Source: an uncultured Clostridium sp.
GTDB lineage: Bacteria > Bacillota > Clostridia > Lachnospirales > Lachnospiraceae
Direction of reading: 5' to 3'
DNA: 14,567 nt
NCBI GenBank assembly: GCA_958349075.1
Contig: CATWBR010000053.1
Span: 1 to 14,567 of the forward strand
Shown: positions 1-8,806 of the stretch, piece after piece
Numbering within the stretch: the stretch's first letter is position 1
Layout of the letters: each line of letters starts with the position of its first letter
The notes under the pieces: model-generated
The model's input: only the letters and a program-made list of their open reading frames with translations
Told to the model about the DNA's origin: nothing
Databases searched by the model: none
Translations under genes and position numbers: made by a program

Positions 1-10
1 AACTTAACCC

Positions 11-39
11 TTTACGAAATTTCTTTCCTCTTATATAAT
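11..39 (+). promoter_or_regulatory. Candidate sigma-A promoter for tmcAL
   Basis: A perfect TATAAT (34-39) lies 17 bases after TTTACG (11-16), which is a weak match to TTGACA. Transcription would start near 46, leaving a leader of about 100 bases before the tmcAL start codon. The predicted start falls inside one arm of an inverted repeat (40-48 / 104-112). This is a consensus match only. Confidence 0.45.
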
Positions 40-112
40 TGTAACCAAATCAAGCGTCCAATATAAGCCTTATCGCAATCTTAACACACAGCGATTGTAA
101 AAATTGGTTACA
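40..112. repeat. Inverted repeat TGTAACCAA / TTGGTTACA in the tmcAL leader
   Basis: TGTAACCAA at 40-48 is the exact reverse complement of TTGGTTACA at 104-112, with 55 bases between them. Inside the spacer are shorter arms such as CAATC / GATTG. The left arm sits at the predicted transcription start, so the pair could be two operator half-sites or the base of a leader RNA stem. A chance 9-base match cannot be excluded. Confidence 0.35.
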
Positions 113-149
113 TGATTCATCAGGAAAACTCAAAAAAGCAGGAAAAAAT

Positions 150-1445
150 ATGAAAATCGTTGGACTTATCACAGAATATAACCCATTTCACAATGGCCAT
201 CTTTACCATATCAGAAAATCAAAAGAACTGACGGGGGCCGATTATTGCATCGCGCTGATGAGCGGAAGTTATGTACAGCGGGGGGCTCCGGCCATCTATG
301 ACAAGTATGTCCGCACCTCAATGGCCCTGTCGTCGGGAGCCGATCTGGTGCTTGAGATGCCGGTGGCTTTTTCCACCTCCTCCGCAAGGGAATTTGCATC
401 CTACGGCGTCGCCCTGTTCACGGCGCTCGGGGCCGTGGATTCTATATGCTTTGGCAGCGAGTGCGGCGATATCATCCCTCTCTCGGGAATTGCCGGCCTG
501 CTGGCAGACGAACCGGAAGAATTCAGCCGGACTCTGAAAGAATGCCTGAAACAGGGAATGACCTATCCGGAAGCGAGGCATCAGGCGCTCCTCTCCTCCC
601 TGGCTCCGGACGAACAGGCCATTTTAGCCTCCCCGAACAATATCCTCGGTATCGAATATATCAGGGCGGGAATATCCCTTGGCAGTCCGCTCCGTTTCCA
701 CACGATACAGCGAGAAGGCCAGGCCTATCATGACACCGCGGTTCTGAGCGGAACAAAGAAACAGGGCCGTTGTCTGGCCTCCGCCTCGGCGATCCGCCAA
801 ATTGTCGCCTCCGCACAGGATCCGGCATTCCCAGCCGCCGCACCCCATGCACCGGAAACCGGAACAGACGGCGTTCTCTCCTCCATGGTTCCTTCCGCTG
901 TCTACCGGATGATAAACCGGGAACAGCCCGTTTTCAGCGATGATTTTTCTTCTATATTAAACTACCGGATCCTGAAGGGAGACTGGGCCGGTATCGCCGA
1001 CCTTACGCCGGAACTGGACGCCCGCATCAGGAAAAGCGCGCTTTCCCCCGCATCCTTTGAGGAACGTATCAGGGAGCTGAAAACCAGGCAGTTAACTTAC
1101 ACCAGGGTCAGCCGCGCCCTCCTGCACCTTGTCCTGGATCTGCATGAATCCGATGTCGGCCTCTACAAGGAGAAAGGGTATGCCCTGTACGCCAGGGTAC
1201 TGGGATTCAGAAAGGACTCTCTTCCTCTGCTGAGCGCCCTCAAACGTTCCGCCTGCGTTCCCCTCATCACCAAGCTGGCCGATGCCGGTAAAGTTCTTAA
1301 CGGTACGGCTCTCTCCATGCTTGAGCAGGAAATTGAGGCAGCCCATCTTTACCAGATAATCCGCGCCTCAAAAGGCGGAACCTTTAAAAATGAATATACG
1401 CAGGGCGTTATTGTCTGCGGTACTGGGTCGGAGTGCAGCCCATAA
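150..1445 (+). CDS. tmcAL: tRNA(Met) cytidine acetate ligase (TmcAL)
   Basis: The family uses ATP and acetate to make N4-acetylcytidine at the wobble base of elongator tRNA-Met, acting in the cytoplasm. The 431-residue product begins with the nucleotidyltransferase signature: NPFHNGHLYH at residues 11-20, with His14 and His17 as the HxGH pair. SPNNILGIEYIRA (161-173) and SASAIR (211-216) are further family-typical blocks. A helical C-terminal part follows, and the length is normal. The ATG at 150 has AGGAA five bases upstream, and the HxGH motif sits at the expected distance from it. It is the only gene in the window on this strand and converges on the long leftward operon. Older annotations call it UPF0348 or nucleotidyltransferase. 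The family assignment is firm; the acetate specificity is taken from the family. Confidence 0.92.
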   Translation: MKIVGLITEYNPFHNGHLYHIRKSKELTGADYCIALMSGSYVQRGAPAIYDKYVRTSMALSSGADLVLEMPVAFSTSSAREFASYGVALFTALGAVDSICFGSECGDIIPLSGIAGLLADEPEEFSRTLKECLKQGMTYPEARHQALLSSLAPDEQAILASPNNILGIEYIRAGISLGSPLRFHTIQREGQAYHDTAVLSGTKKQGRCLASASAIRQIVASAQDPAFPAAAPHAPETGTDGVLSSMVPSAVYRMINREQPVFSDDFSSILNYRILKGDWAGIADLTPELDARIRKSALSPASFEERIRELKTRQLTYTRVSRALLHLVLDLHESDVGLYKEKGYALYARVLGFRKDSLPLLSALKRSACVPLITKLADAGKVLNGTALSMLEQEIEAAHLYQIIRASKGGTFKNEYTQGVIVCGTGSECSP

Positions 1446-1471
1446 ACCGTTTAAATATCATCGTAAAGTAA

Positions 1472-1618
1472 CATTCCCTGCTGCTGGACAGTTTTGACGG
1501 AAAACACATATCCCGTCTGACACTTCAGACCGAATCTTCCCAGGATTTACAGATGCTTATTCATTTCGCAATGCAGGAACAGGCAAAAAAAGAACAGGCA
1601 AAAGAACGCGCCTCTTAA
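1472..1618 (+). pseudogene. Possible gene remnant: open frame without a proper start
   Basis: After a stop at 1469-1471 the frame stays open for 48 codons to a TAA at 1616-1618. The translation looks protein-like: SLLLDSFDGKHISRLTLQ is followed by a helical tail carrying the near-duplicate EQAKK-EQAKE, encoded by a 15-base tandem repeat (1577-1606). The first ATG is at 1553, near the end, and no ribosome binding site precedes the frame, so it cannot be an intact gene as it stands. The last codons lie inside the terminator hairpin of the opposite strand. I do not recognise the family. It could be the C-terminal stump of a decayed gene or simply a chance open frame. Confidence 0.22.
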
Positions 1619-1627
1619 AGCGCGTTC
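1600..1627 (-). terminator. Intrinsic terminator at the end of the polA-to-methyltransferase operon
   Basis: Read leftwards, GAACGCGC (1627-1620) and GCGCGTTC (1611-1604) form a perfect 8-bp stem around an 8-base loop. TTTT follows directly, and a second run of seven T lies a little further on. It is 86 bases past the methyltransferase stop. Read rightwards there is no T run, so it serves the leftward operon only. Confidence 0.75.
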
Positions 1628-1661
1628 CCAGCCTGTATACAAATTATATTTCAGGGCGCAG

Positions 1662-1714
1662 GAACCCGAAGGCGCAGCGCTTTGAATTGAACCCACAAAG
1701 ACCGGGTTCGTTTT
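1662..1714 (+). terminator. Weak candidate terminator for tmcAL
   Basis: GAACCCG (1662-1668) can pair with CGGGTTC (1703-1709), which is followed by GTTTTACT. A second GAACCC copy at 1689-1694 competes for the same arm and makes a tighter hairpin. The T run is short and overlaps the end of the convergent methyltransferase gene, so this is only a possible stop for rightward transcripts. Confidence 0.3.
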
Positions 1715-2918
1715 ACTCTTCATTCAGCAGCCGGTAGAGTGTCGGCTCCACATGCAGTTCCTCAATCATCCTCTGCAGTTTTCCATCATCTTTTTTCGGC
1801 TTTCCCTGTTTCACGGCCCGGATCATGATATTCTTCGGAGTGTGCTCCATGTCGATGAATTCCACTATCTGCGTCCGGTATCCGGCCTGTTCCAAAAGTC
1901 CTGCACGGATCCCGTCGGTAAGAATCGCCGACATCCTCTCTTTGAGCAGCCCATATTCCAGAACCGGTGAAAGCAGTTCATTGCTAATCTGCTTATTTAA
2001 TTCATGCTGACAGCACGGTACGGACAGAATCACGTCCGCTCCCCAGCGGACCGCTTTAGCCATCGCATAATCTGTGGCCGTATCGCAGGCGTGAAGCGTC
2101 ACCACCATATCCACATGCGATACACCCTCATAGCCTGCAATGTCACCGTGGTAAAAATGGAGGCCGTCAAACCCGAACTTCTCACTGAGTTTGTTGCAGA
2201 GCGCAATCACATCCTTCTTCAAATCCAGGCCCACCACCTGAATCGGATATCCCTTCAGCTCCTTCAGATAATAATACATGGCAAAGGTCAGATAAGATTT
2301 GCCGCAGCCAAAATCGATAATCGTGTTCGTCCTGTTCTTATCGAGCCTCGGAAGAATATCTTCGATGAATTCCAGGAACCTGTTTATCTGGCGGAATTTA
2401 TCGTATCTGGATTTTACTACCCTGCCCTCCGGCGTCATGACCCCCAGCTCCGCCAGAAATGGAACGGGCACGCCCTCCTGCAGGACGTAATTCTTTTTCC
2501 TGTTGTGACCGGACAGGCGCTCCGCCATCTCCTCGGAAATGATGGTTCCCGGCGCTTCCGGGACGCCAATCTGCCCTGAGGCCATCTTCATTTTCTTTTT
2601 GACGGTGACCGTTCCCTTCTTTCCCACCAGGATATTCATTGTCCCCTGGCGTGAAACAGCTTCCACATTCCGGTAAAGTTCCTCAAGCTGCTTCTGCAGG
2701 TAGGACACCGCCTCGTCCCTGTCCATATTTTTCTGGAAGGCCTGCTTCTCCGTAAACTCTTCCACCTGAAATTTGAGCGTCCCCTTGAGTATCAGGGGAC
2801 GCACCGTCATTTTGATATAGTGTTCACGGCTGCGGGGATTACTGAAAATCATGCGTTCCAGCTCCCCGTTTAAGAAGCTGTCCAGTGCTTTTGCCAGTTC
2901 TTCTTTCTTATCCGTCAT
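1713..2918 (-). CDS. Class I SAM-dependent methyltransferase (Methyltransf_32-like)
   Basis: The 401-residue product has a Rossmann-type methyltransferase core in its C-terminal half. Motif I is IIDFGCGKSYLTF (200-212), an acidic strand end LDL follows at 231-233, and LHACDTATD (275-283) and SVPCCQHELN (299-308) follow. The PCCQH block is typical of the PF13679-type family. The N-terminal 150 or so residues are helical with a basic stretch around 95-112, which hints at nucleic acid binding, but the substrate is unknown. I start at the ATG at 2918 (MTDKKEEL), 13 bases after the upstream stop; the ATG at 2927 is an alternative. A longer frame back to 3026 would overlap the upstream gene by 95 bases and gives non-family sequence. 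It is the last gene of the operon. Confidence 0.85.
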   Translation of the reverse strand: MTDKKEELAKALDSFLNGELERMIFSNPRSREHYIKMTVRPLILKGTLKFQVEEFTEKQAFQKNMDRDEAVSYLQKQLEELYRNVEAVSRQGTMNILVGKKGTVTVKKKMKMASGQIGVPEAPGTIISEEMAERLSGHNRKKNYVLQEGVPVPFLAELGVMTPEGRVVKSRYDKFRQINRFLEFIEDILPRLDKNRTNTIIDFGCGKSYLTFAMYYYLKELKGYPIQVVGLDLKKDVIALCNKLSEKFGFDGLHFYHGDIAGYEGVSHVDMVVTLHACDTATDYAMAKAVRWGADVILSVPCCQHELNKQISNELLSPVLEYGLLKERMSAILTDGIRAGLLEQAGYRTQIVEFIDMEHTPKNIMIRAVKQGKPKKDDGKLQRMIEELHVEPTLYRLLNEE

Positions 2919-2931
2919 CTTTTCCATCTTC

Positions 2932-4296
2932 TTAATTCTTAAAGCTGTGGACAGGCGCAGGAATCCGTCCCGTCCTGCCGATAAAGGCATCACAGGAGAA
3001 TTTATTGACCGGAATAATCGGGGCATATCCCAAAAGGCCGCCGAACTCGGCCGTGTCTCCCACGGTCTTTCCGATTACCGGGATTAGACGGACTGCCGTT
3101 GTCTTCTGGTTGATCATTCCAATGGCCGCTTCGTCGGCGATAATTCCCGAAATTGTGGACGGCTTTGTATCTCCCGGAATCGCAATCATATCGAGGCCGA
3201 CGGAGCATACGCATGTCATTGCCTCCAGTTTCTCAAGGGTGAGCGCTCCCTCCGAAACCGCGTCGATCATACCCTGATCCTCGCTGACCGGAATAAATGC
3301 TCCGCTTAACCCGCCTACGTATGAAGAAGCCATGATTCCGCCCTTTTTCACCTGGTCGTTGAGCATAGCCAGGGCAGCCGTGGTTCCGGGAGCTCCGGTG
3401 CGTTCAAGGCCGATCTCCTCCAGGATTTCGGCAACGCTGTCTCCGACAGCCGGAGTCGGCGCGAGGGAAAGGTCGATGATGCCAAACGGCACGCCCAGGC
3501 GTCTGGAAGCTTCCTGAGCCACCAACTGGCCGACACGCGTAATTTTGAATGCCGTCTTTTTAATTGTCTGGCAGAGAACTTCAAAGTTCTCGCCCCGCAC
3601 TTTTTCAAGGGCGGTTTTTACAACACCCGGGCCGCTGACACCGACGTTGATAATCGCGTCCGCCTCCGTTACTCCGTGGAACGCTCCCGCCATGAACGGA
3701 TTGTCATCCGGCGCGTTGCAGAACACAACGAGCTTTGCACAGCCCAGTGAATCCTTATCCTTTGTCGCCTCTGCCGTTGCCACAATAATCTCACCCATCA
3801 GTCTTACCGCGTCCATATTGAGGCCCGTTTTGGTGGAACCGACATTGATGGAGCTGCAGACACGGTCGGTTACCGCAAGCGCCTGAGGAATTGAGCGGAT
3901 CAGGCGTTCCTCGGCAGGCGTCATGCCCTTGGATACAAGAGCCGAATATCCGCCGATAAAGTTTACGCCGACCTCCTTGGCCGCCTTATCGAGCGTCTTT
4001 GCAATCTCCACAAAATCTTCGGAGGTTTTACAGGCGGCTCCTCCCACCAGGGCGATTGGGGTGATGGAAATCCTCTTATTGACAATCGGAACTCCGAATT
4101 CCCTTCCGATGGCGTCTCCGGTTGAAACGAGATCCCTGGCATAGGTTGTGATCTTATTGTAAATCTTCTCATTCAGCTTTGCCAGATCACTGTCTACACA
4201 GTCCAGAAGGCTGATGCCCATCGTGATGGTCCGCACATCCAGCTTCTCGTGCGCAATCATGTTGTTGGTTTCTAATACTTCAAACATATTTATCAT
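2932..4296 (-). CDS. PFL family protein (UPF0210 / DUF711)
   Basis: The 454-residue product matches the usual size of the UPF0210 family (older label: PFL-like). Its N-terminus is the family signature, beginning [20 protein letters not shown] and followed by [13 protein letters not shown]. Glycine-rich conserved blocks follow, such as [26 protein letters not shown] and [16 protein letters not shown]. Structures of the family show a barrel related to glycyl-radical enzymes, but there is no established reaction, and I see no glycyl-radical motif at the C-terminus. The start at 4296 has AAAGGA nine bases upstream. The preceding gene, 34 bases away, is the UPF0237 ACT protein. This pair is conserved in many Firmicutes, which suggests that the ACT protein senses a small ligand for this one. 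The function stays open. Confidence 0.9.
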   Translation of the reverse strand: MINMFEVLETNNMIAHEKLDVRTITMGISLLDCVDSDLAKLNEKIYNKITTYARDLVSTGDAIGREFGVPIVNKRISITPIALVGGAACKTSEDFVEIAKTLDKAAKEVGVNFIGGYSALVSKGMTPAEERLIRSIPQALAVTDRVCSSINVGSTKTGLNMDAVRLMGEIIVATAEATKDKDSLGCAKLVVFCNAPDDNPFMAGAFHGVTEADAIINVGVSGPGVVKTALEKVRGENFEVLCQTIKKTAFKITRVGQLVAQEASRRLGVPFGIIDLSLAPTPAVGDSVAEILEEIGLERTGAPGTTAALAMLNDQVKKGGIMASSYVGGLSGAFIPVSEDQGMIDAVSEGALTLEKLEAMTCVCSVGLDMIAIPGDTKPSTISGIIADEAAIGMINQKTTAVRLIPVIGKTVGDTAEFGGLLGYAPIIPVNKFSCDAFIGRTGRIPAPVHSFKN

Positions 4297-4330
4297 GTGT
4301 CTGTTTCCGTCCTTTCTCCGGCCTCTGTCA

Positions 4331-4603
4331 TCAGATGCGGTGCATACTGGTAAAGATCTCTTCTCTCTGGCAGCGGATCGTAACGCCGATCTCCTCGCCC
4401 ACTTTCTCCAGTTCCTTTGCCATGTCATCAAATGACTTCGGGGACTTGGAAATATCCACGATCATCATCATGTTAAAATATTCCTGCAGGATAGTCTGTG
4501 TGATGTCCAGAATGTTCATTCCGTTTTCTGCCAGATAATTACATGTTTTGGCAACGATACCCACTCTGTCCTTTCCAACGATAGTGATAATAATTTTGCT
4601 CAT
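4331..4603 (-). CDS. ACT domain-containing protein (UPF0237)
   Basis: This 90-residue protein is a single ACT domain, a fold that usually binds amino acids or other small ligands and often controls a partner protein. The sequence starts [19 protein letters not shown], with the GKDRVGI turn typical of ACT ligand sites, then [13 protein letters not shown]. Its length is normal for UPF0237. The start is fixed by AGGAGG seven bases before the ATG at 4603; an upstream in-frame ATG would lengthen it with non-family sequence. It sits 40 bases after the metallo-hydrolase gene and 34 bases before the UPF0210 gene. It resembles the ACT modules of GcvR-type regulators, but the ligand is not known. Confidence 0.9.
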   Translation of the reverse strand: MSKIIITIVGKDRVGIVAKTCNYLAENGMNILDITQTILQEYFNMMMIVDISKSPKSFDDMAKELEKVGEEIGVTIRCQREEIFTSMHRI

Positions 4604-4643
4604 AGCGGTTCCTCCTCTTTTCTGTCTGTATGTAATTCTGAAT

Positions 4644-5441
4644 CTATATTGTAACAATGGGGGACATATCGTCACGCTTTGCTACCGTTATTGGGAAGTC
4701 AGATGCCGTATACGGCGAATCTCCCTGGCTGATTTCCAGACGCACCGTCTCGTATGCCAGTTCTTCATAATTATTCTCCTTGCTCAGATGCCCGAGGAAA
4801 ATGTGCTTTAAGTTGTCGTGGAGGATGCAGTTTAAAAGGCGTCCTGCATTCTCATTGGAAAGATGGCCGTAATCTCCCAGGATTCGGCGTTTCAGGTAAT
4901 ATGGATACGGCCCCGCCTCCAGCATCTTCACATCGTGGTTGGATTCCAAAAGTATGGCATCCAGACCCTGCAGACGGTCGATTATGTATTGGGAATAATG
5001 CCCCATATCGGTAGCCACTGCCACCGACCTGCGGTTGTTCTGTACCCGGTAGGCCACGGGATTCGCCGCATCGTGATCAATGCGGAACGGCTTTATCTCC
5101 AGATCCCCGATGCAAAAATCCACATCGTGGCAGATGGGATGGAAAAGTTCCCTGGGATAGTCGCCCAGGCTTTTCACATTGCCGATCTCTTCCAGCGTCT
5201 CTTTTGTGCTGTAGATCGGCGTGCCGTACTTTCTGGCCAGAACCCCCAGTCCCTTTATATGGTCTGAATGTTCATGAGTAATCAGGATTCCGTCCAGGTC
5301 ACCCCCGGACACCCCAATCTCATTTAATCCTTTTTCAATTCTCTTGTTGCTGATTCCGGCGTCTATCAGGATATGGGTCTCGTCGCTGCCCACATAAATA
5401 CAGTTTCCACTGCTGCCGCTTGCTATACTTACCATCCGCAT
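4644..5441 (-). CDS. MBL-fold metallo-hydrolase, WalJ/YycJ type
   Basis: The 265-residue product is a metallo-beta-lactamase-fold hydrolase. The N-terminus MRMVSIASGSSGNCIYVG is characteristic of the YycJ/WalJ group. The metal-binding motif THEHSDH lies at residues 55-61 (His56, His58, Asp60, His61), followed by further ligands such as the FRIDHDA segment and a late GHLS. The group is linked to DNA processing: in bacilli the gene sits with walRK and has been proposed as a nuclease acting in mismatch repair. Its place in a polA-coaE operon fits a DNA-related role. The ribosome binding site GAGGAA overlaps the last codons of coaE, whose stop is only five bases upstream, so translational coupling is likely. 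The exact substrate is inferred only. Confidence 0.88.
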   Translation of the reverse strand: MRMVSIASGSSGNCIYVGSDETHILIDAGISNKRIEKGLNEIGVSGGDLDGILITHEHSDHIKGLGVLARKYGTPIYSTKETLEEIGNVKSLGDYPRELFHPICHDVDFCIGDLEIKPFRIDHDAANPVAYRVQNNRRSVAVATDMGHYSQYIIDRLQGLDAILLESNHDVKMLEAGPYPYYLKRRILGDYGHLSNENAGRLLNCILHDNLKHIFLGHLSKENNYEELAYETVRLEISQGDSPYTASDFPITVAKRDDMSPIVTI

Positions 5442-5446
5442 CTGTC

Positions 5447-6025
5447 TTATTCCTCTTTCAATAAGTTTTCTATCTGAATACGTATTTCATCCACGGTTCC
5501 GTTGTTGTCAATCTCATGATCCGCCTGGGCCCTGTATTCGTCCTCCGTTACCTGGTTTGCCATAATCTCCAGGCACTTTTCCCTCGAATAGCCCCGGCTT
5601 TCCATAAGTCTTTTGATCCTGTTCTCCCGATTAGTGAAAACATACCAGATCTCATTGAACATATGATTGTGCTCCTCATCAAAAAGGGCGGCTTCCACCA
5701 CCACAATCTCCTTATCGGAGTGGGCGATGGCATGTTCAATCTCACTCCATGCCATCGGATGGATAATGGAATTCATCTTTTCGATGGATTCCCTGTCTTT
5801 AAATATCAGCTCAGCCATCTTCTGCCTGTCAATACTGCCGTCGGCATTCAGGAACGAATTCCCAAAGGCGGCAAGCACCCGGTTGTAACCCTTTTTTCCT
5901 GGCTCCATAAGCTGGTGCGCCACCTTGTCCGCTATAATGATGTCGGCGCCGAATTCCTCCTGCAGTATCCGGAGTACCTCACTCTTTCCAGAACCTACGC
6001 CTCCGGTAATGCTGATGACCTTCAT
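5447..6025 (-). CDS. coaE: Dephospho-CoA kinase
   Basis: This enzyme phosphorylates the ribose 3'-hydroxyl of dephospho-CoA with ATP, the last step of coenzyme A synthesis, in the cytoplasm. The 192-residue protein opens with MKVISITGGVGSGKS, with the P-loop at residues 8-15. DKVAHQLMEPG follows, matching the conserved acidic segment after the first helix, and then IIHP and VVVEAALFDE. The length is normal. The ATG at 6025 is chosen because GGAGGA (6031-6036) lies five bases upstream of it; an in-frame ATG at 6040 would put that site inside the gene. It is 30 bases from the end of polA and five bases from the next gene. The polA-coaE linkage is common in Gram-positive bacteria. Confidence 0.95.
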   Translation of the reverse strand: MKVISITGGVGSGKSEVLRILQEEFGADIIIADKVAHQLMEPGKKGYNRVLAAFGNSFLNADGSIDRQKMAELIFKDRESIEKMNSIIHPMAWSEIEHAIAHSDKEIVVVEAALFDEEHNHMFNEIWYVFTNRENRIKRLMESRGYSREKCLEIMANQVTEDEYRAQADHEIDNNGTVDEIRIQIENLLKEE

Positions 6026-6055
6026 TCTCTTCCTCCACATCCCGTCTCTTTTATG

Positions 6056-8728
6056 CTATTTTGTCTCAAACCAGGAATGTCCCGTCTTCATGTCTATCTC
6101 AAGCTCCACCTTTAAATGGGCCGCATTCTTCATCTCTTCTTCCAGGATCCTTTGCACTGTCCCGAGTTCCTCCGCCCATGTCTCGATCAGGAGCTCATCG
6201 TGCACCTGGAGCACCAGCCTGGAACGGAGATTTTCTTTTCTCAGCCTGCTGTCCACCCGGATCATTGCAATCTTGATGATATCGGCCGCCGTACCCTGGA
6301 TCGGGGAGTTCATCGCCACGCGCTCTCCAAAGGAACGCTGCATGAAGTTTGCGGACTTAAGTTCCGGAATGGGGCGTCTTCTTCCGAACATTGTCTCCAC
6401 ATATCCCTGCTCTTTTCCAAGCTCCACCAGGTGGTCAAGGAATTTCTTTACATCGGGGTAAGTCTCAAAATACCGGCTGATATACTCCAGAGCTTCCTTC
6501 CTGGAAATGCTGAGATCCTCGCTTAAGCCAAATGCGCTGATTCCATATACGATACCGAAGTTGACGGCTTTGGCATTGCGCCTCTGGAGAGCGGTCACCT
6601 CGCCAAGCGGCACGTGGAATACTTCCGAGGCCGTGATGGCATGGATGTCTTCCGCCTTCTTATACGCCTCAATCAGGCGCTCGTCACCGGACATATGGGC
6701 CAGCACTCTCAGTTCAATCTGAGAGTAGTCGGCATCCAGGAGCACGCAGCCCTCCTGCGGGACGAATACCTTTCTGATTTCCCTTCCCAGTTCCATGCGG
6801 ACCGGGATATTCTGAAGGTTTGGCTCCGTGCTGCTGATACGCCCGGTGGCGGTGATCGTCTGGTTGAAGGTGCCGTGTATCCGGCCGTCCTCCCTGATGA
6901 AGGCGGCAAGGCCGTCGGCATAGGTGGATTTTAACTTTGTAAGCTGCCTGTAATCCAATATTTTTCTGACTACAGGATATTCCGGCGCCAGCTTTTCAAG
7001 GACATCGGCCGCAGTGGAATAACCGGTTTTCGTCTTCTTTCCGCCAGGCATCTTCATCCTGTCAAACAGGATTTCCCCAAGCTGTTTCGGGGAATTGATG
7101 TTAAACTCTGTTTCCGTATCCCGGTAGATCTCCTGTTCCAGCCTGCCGATCTGCCCTCCGAGTCTCTCGCCGTAATCGTGGAGTTCCTCCCTGCGCACAC
7201 AGATTCCCTCCTCCTCCATATGGTAGAGGCTGTAGATAACAGGCATCTCTATATCGAAAAACAGTTTGCGCATGCCCGCGGCTTCCAGTTTCTTTACGAG
7301 AACCTCTTTCGCCTTCCAGGCCACATACGCCATATAGCAGATGCAGGTCTGCGCCTTATCCGGCATCATGTCGAATGCCGCCGTAAATGATGTCTTGCCC
7401 ATGAGATCGGCTCTGGAGGGAACCGTCATGTCCAGATAATCCCTTGCCAGATCGTCGTAGTCATACGTATCCTTCAGCGGGTTTAACAGATATCCGGCCA
7501 CACCGGCGTCAAACATGGATTCTCCGCCGTTCTCATTGCCGGTTCCGTCCACAACGCTTCTGTCCCTTCCTTTTAGATAAGGGAGCTGAGGTTTTAAGTC
7601 AAGTACGCTGACGGAAGCCGCCTCCGTACAGAGTCCCTCCATCTTATCGGCAAGGTACTCTCCCGTTATAAAACCGGCCGCAGGGATACTGTATATCCTG
7701 TCCTCCCCATAGCAGAGAGCCAGGGCGGCGACATCTCCGTTTTCTATAATAAGCTGCATGCCGGCCGACGGTTTCTTAGCCGCCTCTTTAAAAATCTTCT
7801 CCGCCTCCGAAAGCTCTGTAACGGTTTTAAAATGTTCCTCCACCTTGGACGTGGAAAAAACACCGGCATCAAACTTCTGGAGAATCGATTTGAACTCCAG
7901 TTGCTTCATATACTGATATGCTTCCGGTGTATAAAGGTTTGTTATTTCCGAATCTTCCAGTGAAAATTCAATATCGCAGTCAATACAGATGGTGGCAAGC
8001 TCTTTGCTCATCTGAGCCATATCGTAATGCTCCCTCAGCGCTTTCTGCGCCCTCGGAGGTTTCACTTCGTCAATATTCTCATATGCCTTCTCAATAGAGC
8101 CGTAATTCACAATCAGGCTGGTCGCCGTCTTCTCACCGATGGACGGCACGCCCGGGATGTTGTCCGACGCATCGCCCATCAGGGCTTTTACATCGATAAA
8201 TTCCGTCGGTGTCACCTGGTACTCCGCCTTGACATCGGCCGGATAATAATCCTTAATCTCCGTCGTTCCCCTGGATGTCCTCGGCATGCGGATTTTGATT
8301 TTCTCATCGGCAAGCTGGAGGAGATCCCGGTCTCCTGATACGACAGAAACCTCCACGCCCTGCGCGGCACAGCGTTTTGCGATCGTTCCGAGAATATCGT
8401 CCGCCTCAAATCCGGGACGGGTCAGAATCGGGATTCCCATCGAAGCCAGTACTTCCTTCATCACGGGAACCTGTTCGTGCAGTTCCTCCGGCATCGGTTT
8501 TCTCGTTCCCTTATAGGCCTCGTACATTTTATGGCGGAACGTAGGCTCCTTAAGGTCAAATGCAACCGCAATATGATCGGCCTTCTCGTCCTCAATGACG
8601 CGAAACATGATATTAAGGAAACCGTATACCGCATTGGTATGCAGCCCCTTGGAATTGGTCAGTTCCGGCACACCGTAAAAAGCTCTGTTCAGTATGCTGT
8701 GGCCGTCTATTAATACTAATTTGCTCAT
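6056..8728 (-). CDS. polA: DNA polymerase I
   Basis: This repair and Okazaki-fragment polymerase has 890 residues, normal for a full-length Pol I. The N-terminal 5'-nuclease domain (about 1-290) has FEADD (107-111), SGDRDLLQLAD (131-141) and the helix-hairpin-helix region GDASDNIPGVPSIGEKTA (186-203). The middle domain (about 300-480) lacks the acidic DxE motif of proofreading exonucleases: MQLIIENGD (324-332) stands where it should be, so 3'-5' exonuclease activity is probably lost, as in Bacillus Pol I. The polymerase domain has motif A DADYSQIELR (665-674, catalytic Asp667), the O-helix RRNAKAVNFGIVYG (716-729, Arg716, Lys720, Phe724, Tyr728) and motif C QVHDELLIE (841-849, Asp844, Glu845). 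AGGAG lies eight bases before the ATG at 8728. Confidence 0.97.
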   Translation of the reverse strand: MSKLVLIDGHSILNRAFYGVPELTNSKGLHTNAVYGFLNIMFRVIEDEKADHIAVAFDLKEPTFRHKMYEAYKGTRKPMPEELHEQVPVMKEVLASMGIPILTRPGFEADDILGTIAKRCAAQGVEVSVVSGDRDLLQLADEKIKIRMPRTSRGTTEIKDYYPADVKAEYQVTPTEFIDVKALMGDASDNIPGVPSIGEKTATSLIVNYGSIEKAYENIDEVKPPRAQKALREHYDMAQMSKELATICIDCDIEFSLEDSEITNLYTPEAYQYMKQLEFKSILQKFDAGVFSTSKVEEHFKTVTELSEAEKIFKEAAKKPSAGMQLIIENGDVAALALCYGEDRIYSIPAAGFITGEYLADKMEGLCTEAASVSVLDLKPQLPYLKGRDRSVVDGTGNENGGESMFDAGVAGYLLNPLKDTYDYDDLARDYLDMTVPSRADLMGKTSFTAAFDMMPDKAQTCICYMAYVAWKAKEVLVKKLEAAGMRKLFFDIEMPVIYSLYHMEEEGICVRREELHDYGERLGGQIGRLEQEIYRDTETEFNINSPKQLGEILFDRMKMPGGKKTKTGYSTAADVLEKLAPEYPVVRKILDYRQLTKLKSTYADGLAAFIREDGRIHGTFNQTITATGRISSTEPNLQNIPVRMELGREIRKVFVPQEGCVLLDADYSQIELRVLAHMSGDERLIEAYKKAEDIHAITASEVFHVPLGEVTALQRRNAKAVNFGIVYGISAFGLSEDLSISRKEALEYISRYFETYPDVKKFLDHLVELGKEQGYVETMFGRRRPIPELKSANFMQRSFGERVAMNSPIQGTAADIIKIAMIRVDSRLRKENLRSRLVLQVHDELLIETWAEELGTVQRILEEEMKNAAHLKVELEIDMKTGHSWFETK

Positions 8729-8806
8729 CTAATTGTCTCCTGTCCTGTTACTGCTTGCAGCGCTGTTGTTACAGGGCTGTAAAACGGTAACCCTGTTCTG
8801 TCGTTT

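Noticed and set aside
2004..2579. A 191-codon forward frame opposite the methyltransferase
   Set aside because: It is antisense to the SAM-binding core, with no ribosome binding site and no recognisable domain.
2919..3026. N-terminal extension of the methyltransferase to 3026
   Set aside because: It would overlap the UPF0210 coding end by 95 bases and adds unrelated sequence; the ATG at 2918 or 2927 lies just after the upstream stop.
4297..4431. N-terminal extension of the UPF0210 protein to 4431
   Set aside because: The extra residues are a read-out of the ACT gene in another frame. The family N-terminus MINMFEVLE begins at 4296 behind AAAGGA.
8771..8796. Hairpin between the zf-HC2 gene and polA as a terminator
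   Set aside because: ACAGGG / CCCTGT gives only six pairs with a long loop, and leftwards no T run follows. It is unlikely to stop transcription.
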